Shown here piece by piece: positions 1 to 7,769 of a DNA stretch of 64,000 bases; position 1 is the stretch's first letter; each line of letters opens with the position of its first letter. The translations under genes were made by a program, and so were the position numbers. Location: assembly GCA_026225235.1 (NCBI GenBank), contig JAMFSK010000128.1, positions 85,710 through 149,709 on the forward strand, read 5' to 3'. Below the pieces are notes generated by a model. The model saw only the letters and a list, made by a program, of their open reading frames with translations. It was not told the origin of the DNA and ran no database searches. The stretch comes from Burkholderiales bacterium. Its GTDB lineage: Bacteria; Pseudomonadota; Gammaproteobacteria; Burkholderiales; Burkholderiaceae.

Positions 1-587
1 CCACCCCCACCCACGGGCACGATCACCGCGTCGAGCCCGCGAACCTGTTCGACGAATTCGACTCCGATGGTCCCCGTCCCCGCCGCCGTCAGCGGGCCAT
101 CGAACGGATGCACGATGCTGCGCGATTCAGTATGCGCGATCTGCTGCGCCCGTTCAAAGGCCTCGTGCAGGTCAGTGGTCAGCACCACCTCTGCACCCTG
201 CGCGCGGCACCCTTCGATACGCACAGGGCTCGCGTAGTGAGGCATCAGGACCTTGGCATGAGTGCCGGCGAGTCGCGCCGCATAAGCCACGGCGAGCGCA
301 TGATTGCCCGCGCTGGCGGCAACCACACCATGTTCGCGCTCCTCATCGCTGAGGGCTTCGATGCAATTGAGCGCGCCACGCAGCTTGAATGTGCCAGTCT
401 TCTGTAACAGTTCGAGCTTGAGCCAGACTTCGGTATCAGGCGAAAGCATGTCGGCGATCACGCCGGTTTGCCAGCGCCAGACGGGTGTGGGCAGGACCTT
501 GCCGGCAAGCCGGTGGGCGGCCGCACGCATATCATCGAGCGTCGGATAGCGACTTAGCGCGGCCTTGTGAGCAGAGGTGTGGGACAT
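1..587 (-). CDS. Threonine dehydratase-like PLP enzyme (C-terminal part beyond window)
   Basis: The first 195 residues of a fold-type II pyridoxal-phosphate enzyme, read leftward off the window edge. Visible motifs are TFKLRG at about residues 66-71, whose lysine (about K68) should form the PLP Schiff base, ASAGNHA for substrate binding, and the start of the glycine-rich phosphate loop (VPVGGG) at the very edge. The family deaminates threonine or serine to a 2-oxoacid and ammonia; related members act on hydroxyaspartate or diamino acids, so the exact substrate is open. The chosen ATG is followed by SHTSAHKAALSRYPTLDDM, which leads into the normal family N-terminus. About two fifths of the protein is missing only because the window ends. 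Confidence 0.85.
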   Translation of the reverse strand, partial: MSHTSAHKAALSRYPTLDDMRAAAHRLAGKVLPTPVWRWQTGVIADMLSPDTEVWLKLELLQKTGTFKLRGALNCIEALSDEEREHGVVAASAGNHALAVAYAARLAGTHAKVLMPHYASPVRIEGCRAQGAEVVLTTDLHEAFERAQQIAHTESRSIVHPFDGPLTAAGTGTIGVEFVEQVRGLDAVIVPVGGG

Positions 588-675
588 GGAACAGCTCCAT
601 CGAACAGGATGTCCGGTGCGCGGTCGCGCACGGATGCCGAGCCTGGGGTCACCAGGCATCAGCAGGAGCTGCAGC

Positions 676-900
676 CTAGCGACCCTGGCTAATTCGAATC
701 GAGGCGTGGGCGATCGCGCCCATCGCGCGGGCGATCACAAAGGCGGAAGCTGCGGCGGACGATGGAGCGAAGCGTGCATCCCGCTCGAATCCATGAGTGA
801 TTTCAGGCCCGGTCTCAACGACCTCGCAAGCGATACCGACCCGGGCATCGGCTTCGATGTCGGATTCAGGCAGCGGGAGGATCGGATAAGTGCGAGACAT
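676..900 (-). CDS. Hypothetical 74-residue protein (weak)
   Basis: A short frame in the gap between the truncated haemoglobin gene and the dehydratase, on the same strand as both. It begins MSRTYPILPLPES and has an alanine-rich C-terminal half (SSAAASAFVIARAMGAIAHA) that could form one helix. Codons mostly end in G or C, as in neighbouring genes. No clear Shine-Dalgarno precedes the ATG and I recognise no family. It may be a real small gene or only a chance open frame in GC-rich DNA. Confidence 0.35.
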   Translation of the reverse strand: MSRTYPILPLPESDIEADARVGIACEVVETGPEITHGFERDARFAPSSAAASAFVIARAMGAIAHASIRISQGR

Positions 901-1000
901 ACCCAGCAACATAGCGGCTCGACCGCCGGCTCGCAATAGACAGCCGCAAAAATTTTGGCCTGTACAGATCAGGGACTTGACGTGTACAGCAGCGCGCGTC

Positions 1001-1408
1001 TTAGCGGTCCTCGAGATCCATGGGCAAGCGTGTCGGCTGGTTGTACATCTGATAACCGTACCAGAGGCTCTCTGCAATCCGCGGCGCCAGCACATCGGCG
1101 CGCTCTCGCATGGCGACATTGTCGAGGTCATGCGTCGTCTGATGGAACAGGCTGAGCCAGCGTTTGAACAGGCCCGGGTTGAGCCCCGGCAATTGGGCAT
1201 GCCGCGGCATGGGCGTGCCACGGTAACGCGCCGTGCCGCGCAGCGTCGACGACCAGAAGTCGACCATTTTGGCGAGATGCTGATCCCAGTCTTTCACGTG
1301 AGCGTTAAAAATCGGCGCCAGCAGCGGGTCTTCATGGACCTTCGCATAGAACGCGTAGACCAGTTCACTCACTTCTTCTTCGGTACATAAATCGGGTGTG
1401 GCAGCCAC
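1001..1408 (-). CDS. Group III truncated haemoglobin
   Basis: A 135-residue haem protein of the group III truncated globin family (Ctb-like). The pattern FYAKVHEDPLLAPIF, then H-L-x-K-M-x-x-FW, then a Y-R-G-T-P stretch and a downstream His (PRHAQLPGL, the likely proximal ligand), is typical of the group. The start is a GTG preceded by an AGGA ribosome site eight bases upstream; an in-frame extension would add an unrelated Cys/Pro-rich leader. It lies just downstream of hmp on the same strand, which points to a role in nitric oxide or nitrosative-stress handling. That role is inferred from context. Confidence 0.88.
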   Translation of the reverse strand: MAATPDLCTEEEVSELVYAFYAKVHEDPLLAPIFNAHVKDWDQHLAKMVDFWSSTLRGTARYRGTPMPRHAQLPGLNPGLFKRWLSLFHQTTHDLDNVAMRERADVLAPRIAESLWYGYQMYNQPTRLPMDLEDR

Positions 1409-1531
1409 TACTTGATTCCTCGTTTTGATCGGCGCGAGTGCCGGGCACGCCGGGCGCAAGCAGCCCGCACAAGCCGTGGGAACGTCTACCAGAGCGCACC
1501 CCAAAGCGTGCCGCGTGCCGCTATCGTAACC

Positions 1532-2713
1532 TCAGTCCAGTGCCGTCGCCGGGCCGAAGAACTCGTAGTGACTCTGCGCGGCCGGCACGCCAAGCTCACG
1601 CAGGTGGTGCTTGATGGCCTTCATGAACGACAGTGGCCCGAGGAAGTAGACGTCGACATCGCGTGACGCCGGCAACCATTGGTTCAGCAGCTCGAGATCG
1701 AGCCGGCCGACCGCGTCCGGCGTCGCGTGGCTCGCGCGAAGTTCGGCATAACAGTAGAAGCGCTTGAGATGCGTGTGCCGCGCAGCCAGACCATCGATCC
1801 ACTCGCGGAAGGCATGCACACCGCCATGCCGCGCCGCATGGATGAAATGCACCGGCCGGCGTGTCTCCAGCGCGGCTTCGAGCATGGCGAGTGTCGGGGT
1901 GATACCCACGCCGCCGCTGATGAGCACCAACGGGCGTTCGCTCGCCTCGAGCGTGAAGTCGCCTGCCGGCGGATACACATCGAGTATCCCGCCCTGCACG
2001 ATGGTGTCATGCAAGTACTTCGACACGGTGCCCTGCGGCTCACGCTTGACGCTGATTCGGTACGCGCCGGGGGTGCTCGCTGCCGACAGCGAGTAGTTGC
2101 GGCGCATCTCCTGACCATCGATCACGACACGCAGACCGATGTACTGGCCCGGACGGAAATCAAGCAGGGCCGCGCCATCGACAGGCTGCAGATAAAACGA
2201 GGTAATCTCGTCGCTTTCGCTGACCTTGCGCGCCACGGTGAACTGGCGCGCGCCGCGCCAGCCGCCCGGTGCCTGGGCCTTGTGATCGTAGATGCTGGAT
2301 TCCGCGCCGATCAGCACATCGGCCAGTTGCTGATAGGCCGCGGCCCACGCTTCGATCACCGTGTCGGTCGCGATTTCCGCGCCCAGCACTTCGCGAATCG
2401 AACGCAGCAGGCAAGTGCCGACCAGCGGGTAATGCTCCGGCAAGATCTGCAGCGAGACGTGCTTGTTGACGATCTGCGAGACGAGACCGCCAAGCTGCTC
2501 CAGTTCGTCGATATGGCGTGCGTACATCAGGACCGCATTCGCCAGTGCACGAGGCTGGGCGCCCTGCGACTGGTGAGTCTGGTTGAACAGCGCTTTGACT
2601 TGCGGATATTCGTTGAAAAGCAATTGATAGAAATGGGTGGCCAGCGCCTCGCCCCCGCTTTCGAGCAGGGGAACCGTGGCTTTGACAATCGTGCGATGTT
2701 CAAGGGACAGCAT
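1532..2713 (-). CDS. hmp: Flavohaemoglobin, nitric oxide dioxygenase
   Basis: A 393-residue flavohaemoglobin that oxidises NO to nitrate with O2 and NAD(P)H in the cytoplasm. The N-terminal globin domain (about 1-140) has the distal ATHFYQLLF region and proximal-side NKHVSLQILPEHYPLVG. The reductase part has an FAD-binding RxYS motif (RRNYSLS) and a GQYIGL stretch, and the C-terminal NAD(P)H domain carries GGVGITPTLAML. Full length for the family. It is divergent from norR, with three NorR-type sites in the 161 bp between them, so NO-dependent sigma54 activation through NorR is likely. A truncated haemoglobin follows 123 bp downstream. Confidence 0.96.
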   Translation of the reverse strand: MLSLEHRTIVKATVPLLESGGEALATHFYQLLFNEYPQVKALFNQTHQSQGAQPRALANAVLMYARHIDELEQLGGLVSQIVNKHVSLQILPEHYPLVGTCLLRSIREVLGAEIATDTVIEAWAAAYQQLADVLIGAESSIYDHKAQAPGGWRGARQFTVARKVSESDEITSFYLQPVDGAALLDFRPGQYIGLRVVIDGQEMRRNYSLSAASTPGAYRISVKREPQGTVSKYLHDTIVQGGILDVYPPAGDFTLEASERPLVLISGGVGITPTLAMLEAALETRRPVHFIHAARHGGVHAFREWIDGLAARHTHLKRFYCYAELRASHATPDAVGRLDLELLNQWLPASRDVDVYFLGPLSFMKAIKHHLRELGVPAAQSHYEFFGPATALD

Positions 2714-2775
2714 AGTGGCATCTCGATCTGTGGAAGGCGGCGCCCAGACTGATTTTCTCCGGGCACACGCTTATA

Positions 2776-2791
2776 CTCACGTTTTGTGCCA
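2776..2791 (-). promoter_or_regulatory. Possible sigma54 promoter of hmp (degenerate -12)
   Basis: Reading toward hmp, a perfect -24 element TGGCAC is followed at the correct distance by GTGAG where TTGCA is expected, so the -12 GC doublet is GA. NorR works with sigma54, so a promoter of this type is expected here. The weak -12 half makes the call tentative. Confidence 0.45.
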
Positions 2792-2832
2792 GACATTTTG
2801 TTTTTAAAAATCAATGATATGTCTGAAAATCA

Positions 2833-2880
2833 AGTCGATATGACCGGAGTCACATCGACCAGATTAGAGTCACTATGACC
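2833..2880 (+). promoter_or_regulatory. Three NorR enhancer sites between norR and hmp
   Basis: Three copies of AGT-N7-ACC lie at 2833-2845, 2848-2860 and 2868-2880. Read on the other strand they are GGT-N7-ACT, close to the GGT-N7-ACC core reported for Ralstonia NorR and the GT-N7-AC of E. coli. The first two also form an inverted repeat (GTCGATATGAC, four bases, GTCACATCGAC). The third overlaps the norR start codon, which suggests autoregulation. NorR normally binds three such sites upstream of its target promoter. Confidence 0.8.
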
Positions 2881-4434
2881 GCCAAAGCGCTTCTCGATAT
2901 TCTGATTCCCCTGGTCGGTGATTTGTCGCGCGACATCCCGGAGCGCGACCGCTACGACCGTCTGCTCGACGCGATGCGCACGCTGTTCCCCTGCGACGCT
3001 GCCGCGCTATTGCGCCTCGAGGGCGAGATCCTCGTACCGGTTGCGATCGATGGCCTCAGCAACGACACGCTCGGACGCCGCTTTCGCGTGAGCGAACATC
3101 CGCGTCTGCAAGCGCTGCTCGCCCATCGCGGCGCCTTGCGCTTTCCGGCCGATTCGGACTTGCCCGACCCCTACGACGGGCTCGTACAGAACCTCAGCGA
3201 GCGCCTCGAGGTGCATGACTGCATGGGGTGTGCCTTGCATGTCGCGGGGCGCCCCTGGGGACTGATGACGCTCGATGCACTCGACCGTGCGCGCTTCGAC
3301 ACGGTCGATGTGGCCTCGCTCGAAGCGTTCGCGAGTCTGGCTGCTGCCACGGTCAATGTGGTCGAGCACCTCGGCGTGCTCGCGAGCCGCAACGAGCACG
3401 AGCGCCGGCGCGCCGAGGCCTACCGGATCGCCGCCTCGCAGACCGAGCACGAGATGATCGGACAGAGCGCACCGCACCGCCATCTGGTCGATGAGATCCA
3501 GGTGGTGGGACGCAGCGAACTCACGGTACTGATCCTGGGTGAGAGCGGCGTCGGCAAGGAACTGGTCGCGCATGCCATCCATGCCGCCTCGGCGCGTGCC
3601 GACAAACCTCTGATCAGTCTGAACTGCGCCGCGCTGCCCGACACGCTCGTCGAGAGCGAGTTGTTCGGCCATGTGCGCGGTGCATTCTCAGGCGCAGTCA
3701 ATGACCGGCGCGGCAAGTTCGATCTCGCCGACGGCGGAACCTTGTTTCTCGACGAGGTCGGTGAATTGCCGCTCGCGGTCCAGGCAAAGTTGCTGCGAGT
3801 CCTTCAGAGCGGTCAGTTGCAACGGGTCGGCTCCGATCGCGAACATCGCGTCGATGTCCGCCTGATTGCAGCGACCAATCGGAACCTGGCCGAAGAGGTC
3901 AAGCTCGGTCGCTATCGCGCGGATTTCTATCACCGGCTCACGGTGTATCCCTTATCGGTGCCGCCGTTGCGTGAGCGCGGCCGCGACGTGCTGCTGATCG
4001 CGGGATTTTTTCTCGAACAGAATCGCGCCAAGCTCGGGCTGCATAGCATCCGCCTCTCGCCCGACGCCCAAACTGCGTTGCTCGCTTATCCCTGGCCTGG
4101 CAATATCCGCGAACTTGAACATCTGATCGGCCGCACCGCCTTGCGTGCGCTTGCCGTGCAACCTATACGGCCGCGCATCCTGACGCTGACAGGGGCCGAC
4201 CTCGACCTGCCCGCGGACACTGCCGGTGCGGGCAAGCCGAACCACGTCGCAGCACCTGGTCCAGGCGGCGATCCGGGTGTCCCGGATCTACGCCGGGCCC
4301 TGGCCGACTACGAACGCCAGTTGATTCGCGACAGCCTCGAACGACATCAAAACAACTGGGCCTCGGCCGCGCGCGAACTCGGAATGGATCGGGCGAACCT
4401 GAGCCGCTCGGCGAAGCGGCTCGGGCTCAAGTAG
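2875..4434 (+). CDS. norR: NO-responsive sigma54 activator NorR
   Basis: A 519-residue bacterial enhancer-binding protein. The N-terminal GAF domain (about 1-170) senses NO through a non-haem iron; candidate ligands C116 (HDCMGC) and D134 (MTLDAL) and the GRRFR arginines align by eye with the E. coli protein. The AAA+ domain has Walker A GESGVGKE (222-229), a Walker B region LFLDEVGELP and arginine-finger regions. The Fis-type C-terminus ends NWASAARELGMDRANLSRSAKRLGLK. The sigma54-contact loop reads GAFSGA (269-274) rather than the usual GAFTGA. It is divergent from hmp, its probable target. The start matches the family N-terminus. Confidence 0.95.
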   Translation: MTAKALLDILIPLVGDLSRDIPERDRYDRLLDAMRTLFPCDAAALLRLEGEILVPVAIDGLSNDTLGRRFRVSEHPRLQALLAHRGALRFPADSDLPDPYDGLVQNLSERLEVHDCMGCALHVAGRPWGLMTLDALDRARFDTVDVASLEAFASLAAATVNVVEHLGVLASRNEHERRRAEAYRIAASQTEHEMIGQSAPHRHLVDEIQVVGRSELTVLILGESGVGKELVAHAIHAASARADKPLISLNCAALPDTLVESELFGHVRGAFSGAVNDRRGKFDLADGGTLFLDEVGELPLAVQAKLLRVLQSGQLQRVGSDREHRVDVRLIAATNRNLAEEVKLGRYRADFYHRLTVYPLSVPPLRERGRDVLLIAGFFLEQNRAKLGLHSIRLSPDAQTALLAYPWPGNIRELEHLIGRTALRALAVQPIRPRILTLTGADLDLPADTAGAGKPNHVAAPGPGGDPGVPDLRRALADYERQLIRDSLERHQNNWASAARELGMDRANLSRSAKRLGLK

Positions 4435-4523
4435 GACGCCTTGCAAGGCTTTCGGGACAGACCATCGCATCGAGCGACGTCACCGGCACGTCGTCACGCT
4501 GCGAACCGTTTCTCAAGACAACG

Positions 4524-4539
4524 CGTCACGTTCGTGACG
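4524..4539. repeat. Perfect inverted repeat between convergent norR and amidase
   Basis: CGTCACG-TT-CGTGACG sits one base outside the amidase stop codon in the roughly 100 bp convergent gap. It has no T-tract on either side, so it is not a standard terminator. It could be a short stem-loop that stabilises message ends, or a protein-binding site. Confidence 0.4.
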
Positions 4540-5742
4540 TCACATCGTGATGGCCACGTCGAGGCGTTTGACGAGCGCCATCAACGGGAGATCGTCGCCG
4601 CGCGCGCCAATGATCGACAGGGCGAGCGGCCGGTCCCGCCCATCGACAAACGGAATCGTCAACTGAGGGTAGCCGCCGAACGCGGCGACGGCGTTCATCA
4701 TCAGAGCATCGTGATAGAAGCCTCCGATCATCTTCCCGTCCGCCTTCGGGAGGAGCGACAACGGCGTCGTCGGCAAGACGAGATAGTGGGCGGCCAACAC
4801 CGTGTCGAGCCGGGCCCGCCATTGTTCGCGAAGCCGCCGGCAGCGAGCCACCTCTTCACCATCGAGCGCTTGCAGGCGCGCGAAACGTGCCGCGATCGTC
4901 GGGCCGAAGCGCGGCTTCACTTCGGCGATCCATTCGCCGAGCGAAGCACGAATATCCGCATCCTGGAGTCGCTGGTAGACGTGCAACCAGCGTTCGCCCT
5001 CCCCTTCGAAAACCGACATGCCATCGAGGGCCCCGAGCAAACCCGCGATCTCATGCAGTCGTTCTGCGTCAACTGGCTCATTCGCGGCTCGCGCGACGAA
5101 CGCCTCATCGAAGCGAACAAAGGTTTTTGAGGCCCGCGTCTCCGGACGTGCAGGCGCAACCCCGGCAAGCAGGACCTTCCCGACCGTTTCAAGCATCGGT
5201 GCCGAACGGGCGAACCATCCGACCGTGTCGAAGCACGGCGCGAACGGGAGCACGCCATCTGGCGATACGGCATCGTGAGTGGGCCGGATTCCCCACAGCC
5301 CGCAGAAGGCGGCAGGCACGCGGACCGACCCGCCGGTATCGGTGCCGAGTGCAAAATCGACTGCTTCACAAGCGACGGCGACCGCCGAGCCGCTCGACGA
5401 GCCTCCTGGCAGGGCTTGCGGCCAGCGGGGATTGACCGGCGTGCCGTAGTGAAAGTTGTCGCCCTCAAGACTGTAGGCCAGCTCGTCGGTGAGCGTCTTG
5501 CCGTCGACCGAAGCACCCGCCGCAAGCAGGCTCGCTACCGATGCCGCGTGCATAGCCGCCGGCCCGTGTGTCGCGAGCCAGTCGGGATTGCCGCCACCGG
5601 TCGTCACGCCGGCGACATCGATCAGGTCCTTGACGCCGAAGCGCAGACCGTCGAGCGGACCCGTACCCGTCGCTGCGACCCGCACGCGAGCGCCCGGCAG
5701 AAAAGCATTGAAGCGTGCGACCTCTTCGTCCGACGGGCTCAT
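4540..5742 (-). CDS. Amidase-signature family hydrolase
   Basis: A 400-residue amidase of the Ser-cisSer-Lys type. The catalytic Lys is K38 in FGVKDLIDV, the cis-Ser lies in GGSSSGSA (113-120) and the nucleophile is S139 in GTDTGGSVRVPA. The start codon overlaps the stop of the upstream cysteine hydrolase by four bases (ATGA), so the two are translationally coupled. The family includes allophanate and 1-carboxybiuret hydrolases as well as general amidases; at about 400 residues, with no extra C-terminal domain, it is not AtzF-like. Coupling to a RutB/BiuH-like enzyme suggests the two act in sequence on a nitrogen-rich amide; the substrate is not known. Confidence 0.88.
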   Translation of the reverse strand: MSPSDEEVARFNAFLPGARVRVAATGTGPLDGLRFGVKDLIDVAGVTTGGGNPDWLATHGPAAMHAASVASLLAAGASVDGKTLTDELAYSLEGDNFHYGTPVNPRWPQALPGGSSSGSAVAVACEAVDFALGTDTGGSVRVPAAFCGLWGIRPTHDAVSPDGVLPFAPCFDTVGWFARSAPMLETVGKVLLAGVAPARPETRASKTFVRFDEAFVARAANEPVDAERLHEIAGLLGALDGMSVFEGEGERWLHVYQRLQDADIRASLGEWIAEVKPRFGPTIAARFARLQALDGEEVARCRRLREQWRARLDTVLAAHYLVLPTTPLSLLPKADGKMIGGFYHDALMMNAVAAFGGYPQLTIPFVDGRDRPLALSIIGARGDDLPLMALVKRLDVAITM

Positions 5743-6542
5743 GCCGGCTGACCCTGGAGTGCCTCGAGCACGCGCATCGAGTCGGTGACAAACCCAAAGC
5801 ACTTCTTGACGTTCCAGACGGTGGCGTCCGTGCAGAACGCGGGCGACGAGGTCGCGCAGCAGTCTTCGAGCAGCACACAGCCATATCCAAGAAAGTTGGC
5901 ATCGGTCAGCGAGTGCAGCACGCACTGATCCGTGTTCACCCCCGCGAACATCACGGTACGCACTCCGAGGTTGCGCAAAATGCTGTCGAGCGGGGTGTCC
6001 CAGAAGCCGCTGATCCGGTACTTGTCGACACGGATGTCCTGCGGCTCTGGCGCCAGTTCGTCGACCACGGCGGCCGCCCAAGAGTCTTTCTCCAGCACAT
6101 GGGCGCCATGCTCGGGCAAGGGCTCGCCCAGACCGATACCCGTCCCGGTCGGTTTGTATAAATGAAGCTGGTTCGGCGGCATATTGGCGAGATCGGGGCG
6201 GTTGCCCCAGTTGACCCAGATCACCGGAACGCCTGCCGTGCGCAGTGCCGGCAGCAAGTTCTGCAATGGTGCAATGGGTGCGCGGTCGACCTCGTAGTTG
6301 CCCCCGAGATGGGCAACCCAGCCTCCTTTGGTGCAGAAGTCATTCTGCATGTCGATCACCACGATGGCCGTGCGCAGCAGGTCGACGCGCACATTCTGCG
6401 GCTCGCAGGCGAGGGTCACCGCGACCGGTTCAGGCGCCGAGAGGGCCATGTCGACCAGCGTCGGCGTGGCCCTCCAGTGGTAGTTCGCAGCACGGCCCAG
6501 TTGGCCGGGAAGCCCACTGGCTTCAGGTGCTTCGTGCTTCAT
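5739..6542 (-). CDS. Isochorismatase-fold cysteine hydrolase, RutB/biuret-hydrolase-like
   Basis: A 267-residue cysteine hydrolase with the D-K-C triad: D64 in VVIDMQNDFC, K174 in RVDKYRISGF, C207 in GVNTDQC. The 110 and 33 residue spacings and the block SGFWDTPLDSILRNLGV resemble ureidoacrylate amidohydrolase RutB, while IDMQNDFCTKGG and RPDLA resemble biuret hydrolases. I place it in that ureide/biuret amidohydrolase branch without fixing a substrate. The start chosen has GGAG nine bases upstream; an upstream in-frame ATG (MDMERN) is possible. It is coupled to the amidase and divergent from the BMP-type ABC importer, about 210 bp away. Confidence 0.85.
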   Translation of the reverse strand: MKHEAPEASGLPGQLGRAANYHWRATPTLVDMALSAPEPVAVTLACEPQNVRVDLLRTAIVVIDMQNDFCTKGGWVAHLGGNYEVDRAPIAPLQNLLPALRTAGVPVIWVNWGNRPDLANMPPNQLHLYKPTGTGIGLGEPLPEHGAHVLEKDSWAAAVVDELAPEPQDIRVDKYRISGFWDTPLDSILRNLGVRTVMFAGVNTDQCVLHSLTDANFLGYGCVLLEDCCATSSPAFCTDATVWNVKKCFGFVTDSMRVLEALQGQPA

Positions 6543-6685
6543 CGCATTGCGCTCCATGTCCATGAGAAGAGAAGTCGAAGAGAAAAATGGGCCGACGCCG
6601 TCACGCCATCGTATCGCCTGCCAACCGGGGCGTCGCGACACAGATCGCGGGCGTCCTAAGCGATTTCCAGGAGGATATGCGAGGT

Positions 6686-6701
6686 TGGCATCGAAGTTGC
6701 A
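6686..6701 (+). promoter_or_regulatory. Sigma54 (-24/-12) promoter of the BMP ABC operon
   Basis: TGGCAT-CGAAG-TTGCA has the invariant GG and GC doublets ten bases apart, close to the consensus TGGCAC-N5-TTGCA. It lies about 55 bp upstream of the binding-protein start codon. In this setting sigma54 usually means nitrogen control, for example by NtrC, although no activator site was identified. Confidence 0.7.
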
Positions 6702-6705
6702 TTTC

Positions 6706-6715
6706 ATTCATGAAT
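6706..6715. promoter_or_regulatory. Short palindrome at the transcript start, possible operator
   Basis: ATTCATGAAT is a perfect 10-base palindrome at the expected transcription start of the sigma54 promoter. It could be an operator for the TetR regulator at the end of the operon. The evidence is position and symmetry only. Confidence 0.25.
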
Positions 6716-6754
6716 AACCTACTTACCCAAACCAAACGCAAGAGGAGTGCCAGT

Positions 6755-7765
6755 ATGACGATTGAATTGTTTTCGGCCCACGCCGGTTCGCGTCGCGCAT
6801 GGATCAAAGGCGCGCTCGCCGCACTCGCGGCCCTCACGTTGTCGTCGGCCGCGTTCGACGCACTGGCGGCCGATCCGCTACGGGTCGGGGTGCTGATCCC
6901 GGGCTCCAAGTCAGACAAGGGGTGGATGGAATCGGGCTATGACGGTCTCGCCGCCGCTCAAAAGGAGCTCGGCCCGAAGCTCAAGACGCAGATGATCGAA
7001 AACATCAACTATGCGGACATGGAACAGGCGCTGACCAACCTCGCCTCGAAGAATGAACTGGTGATCGGTGTCGGCGGCCAGACCCAGGCAGCTGTCATCA
7101 AGATCGCCAAGCGCTTTCCGAATGTGAAGTTCTCGATCGTCGGCGGCAACAAGGGGCAGGACATGCCGCCGAACGTCGCCGGCTATGACGTCAAGCAGGC
7201 TGAGATCGCTTACGTCGCGGGCGCTGCGGCCGCGATGCTCTCGAAGAATGGTGCGGTCAGTTATGTCGGCGGCATGGAGATTCCGTCGATCGTCAATGCC
7301 GGCAAGGAATTCGGCAATGGAGCGCGCTCGGTCAATCCGAACATCAAGTACTTCGAAAGCTATACGGGTGACTTCGACAATGTGTCGAAGGCGAAGGAAG
7401 CCACTCTCGCCGCCATCTCGCAAGGCGCCGACGTCCACTATCACATCCTGAACCTGGGCCTACGCGGCATGGAACAGGCTGCGACAGAAAAACACACCCA
7501 CATGATCGGCAGCTATACCGATCGCTGCGGCACTGACCCGCTGTATATCGCCTATACGATCACGGGCGTCGGTTACCAGGTGCAGTACGCCATCGATCAG
7601 CTCGCAGCCGGCACTTGGCAGCCGGGCTACAAGGCATTCGGCCTGGCAATGGGACCGAAGGCCTCGGGTATTGCGGTGTGCAACGGCACGCCAGCGATGA
7701 ACGACTCGCTCAAGAAAATCGAGCAGGACATTCTGAGCGGCAAGATCAAAGTCTCCGAAGGCTGA
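6755..7765 (+). CDS. BMP-family periplasmic substrate-binding protein
   Basis: A 336-residue solute-binding protein of the BMP/Med family, which in characterised cases binds nucleosides or related compounds for ABC import. It has an export signal ending DALA-ADP; the leader SRRAWIKG followed by a hydrophobic run resembles a twin-arginine signal, though Sec export is equally possible. The mature start RVGVLIPGSKSDKGWMESGYDGL and later VAGYDVKQAEIAYVAGAAAAM are typical. The start has an AGAGGAG ribosome site seven bases upstream. It is the first gene of a tight operon with the ATPase and two permeases and lies behind a sigma54 promoter. Confidence 0.92.
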   Translation: MTIELFSAHAGSRRAWIKGALAALAALTLSSAAFDALAADPLRVGVLIPGSKSDKGWMESGYDGLAAAQKELGPKLKTQMIENINYADMEQALTNLASKNELVIGVGGQTQAAVIKIAKRFPNVKFSIVGGNKGQDMPPNVAGYDVKQAEIAYVAGAAAAMLSKNGAVSYVGGMEIPSIVNAGKEFGNGARSVNPNIKYFESYTGDFDNVSKAKEATLAAISQGADVHYHILNLGLRGMEQAATEKHTHMIGSYTDRCGTDPLYIAYTITGVGYQVQYAIDQLAAGTWQPGYKAFGLAMGPKASGIAVCNGTPAMNDSLKKIEQDILSGKIKVSEG

Positions 7766-7769
7766 TCTC

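Noticed and set aside
1679..2752. 357-codon plus-strand ORF opposite hmp
   Set aside because: Shadow of a definite flavohaemoglobin gene; no ribosome site and no family resemblance.
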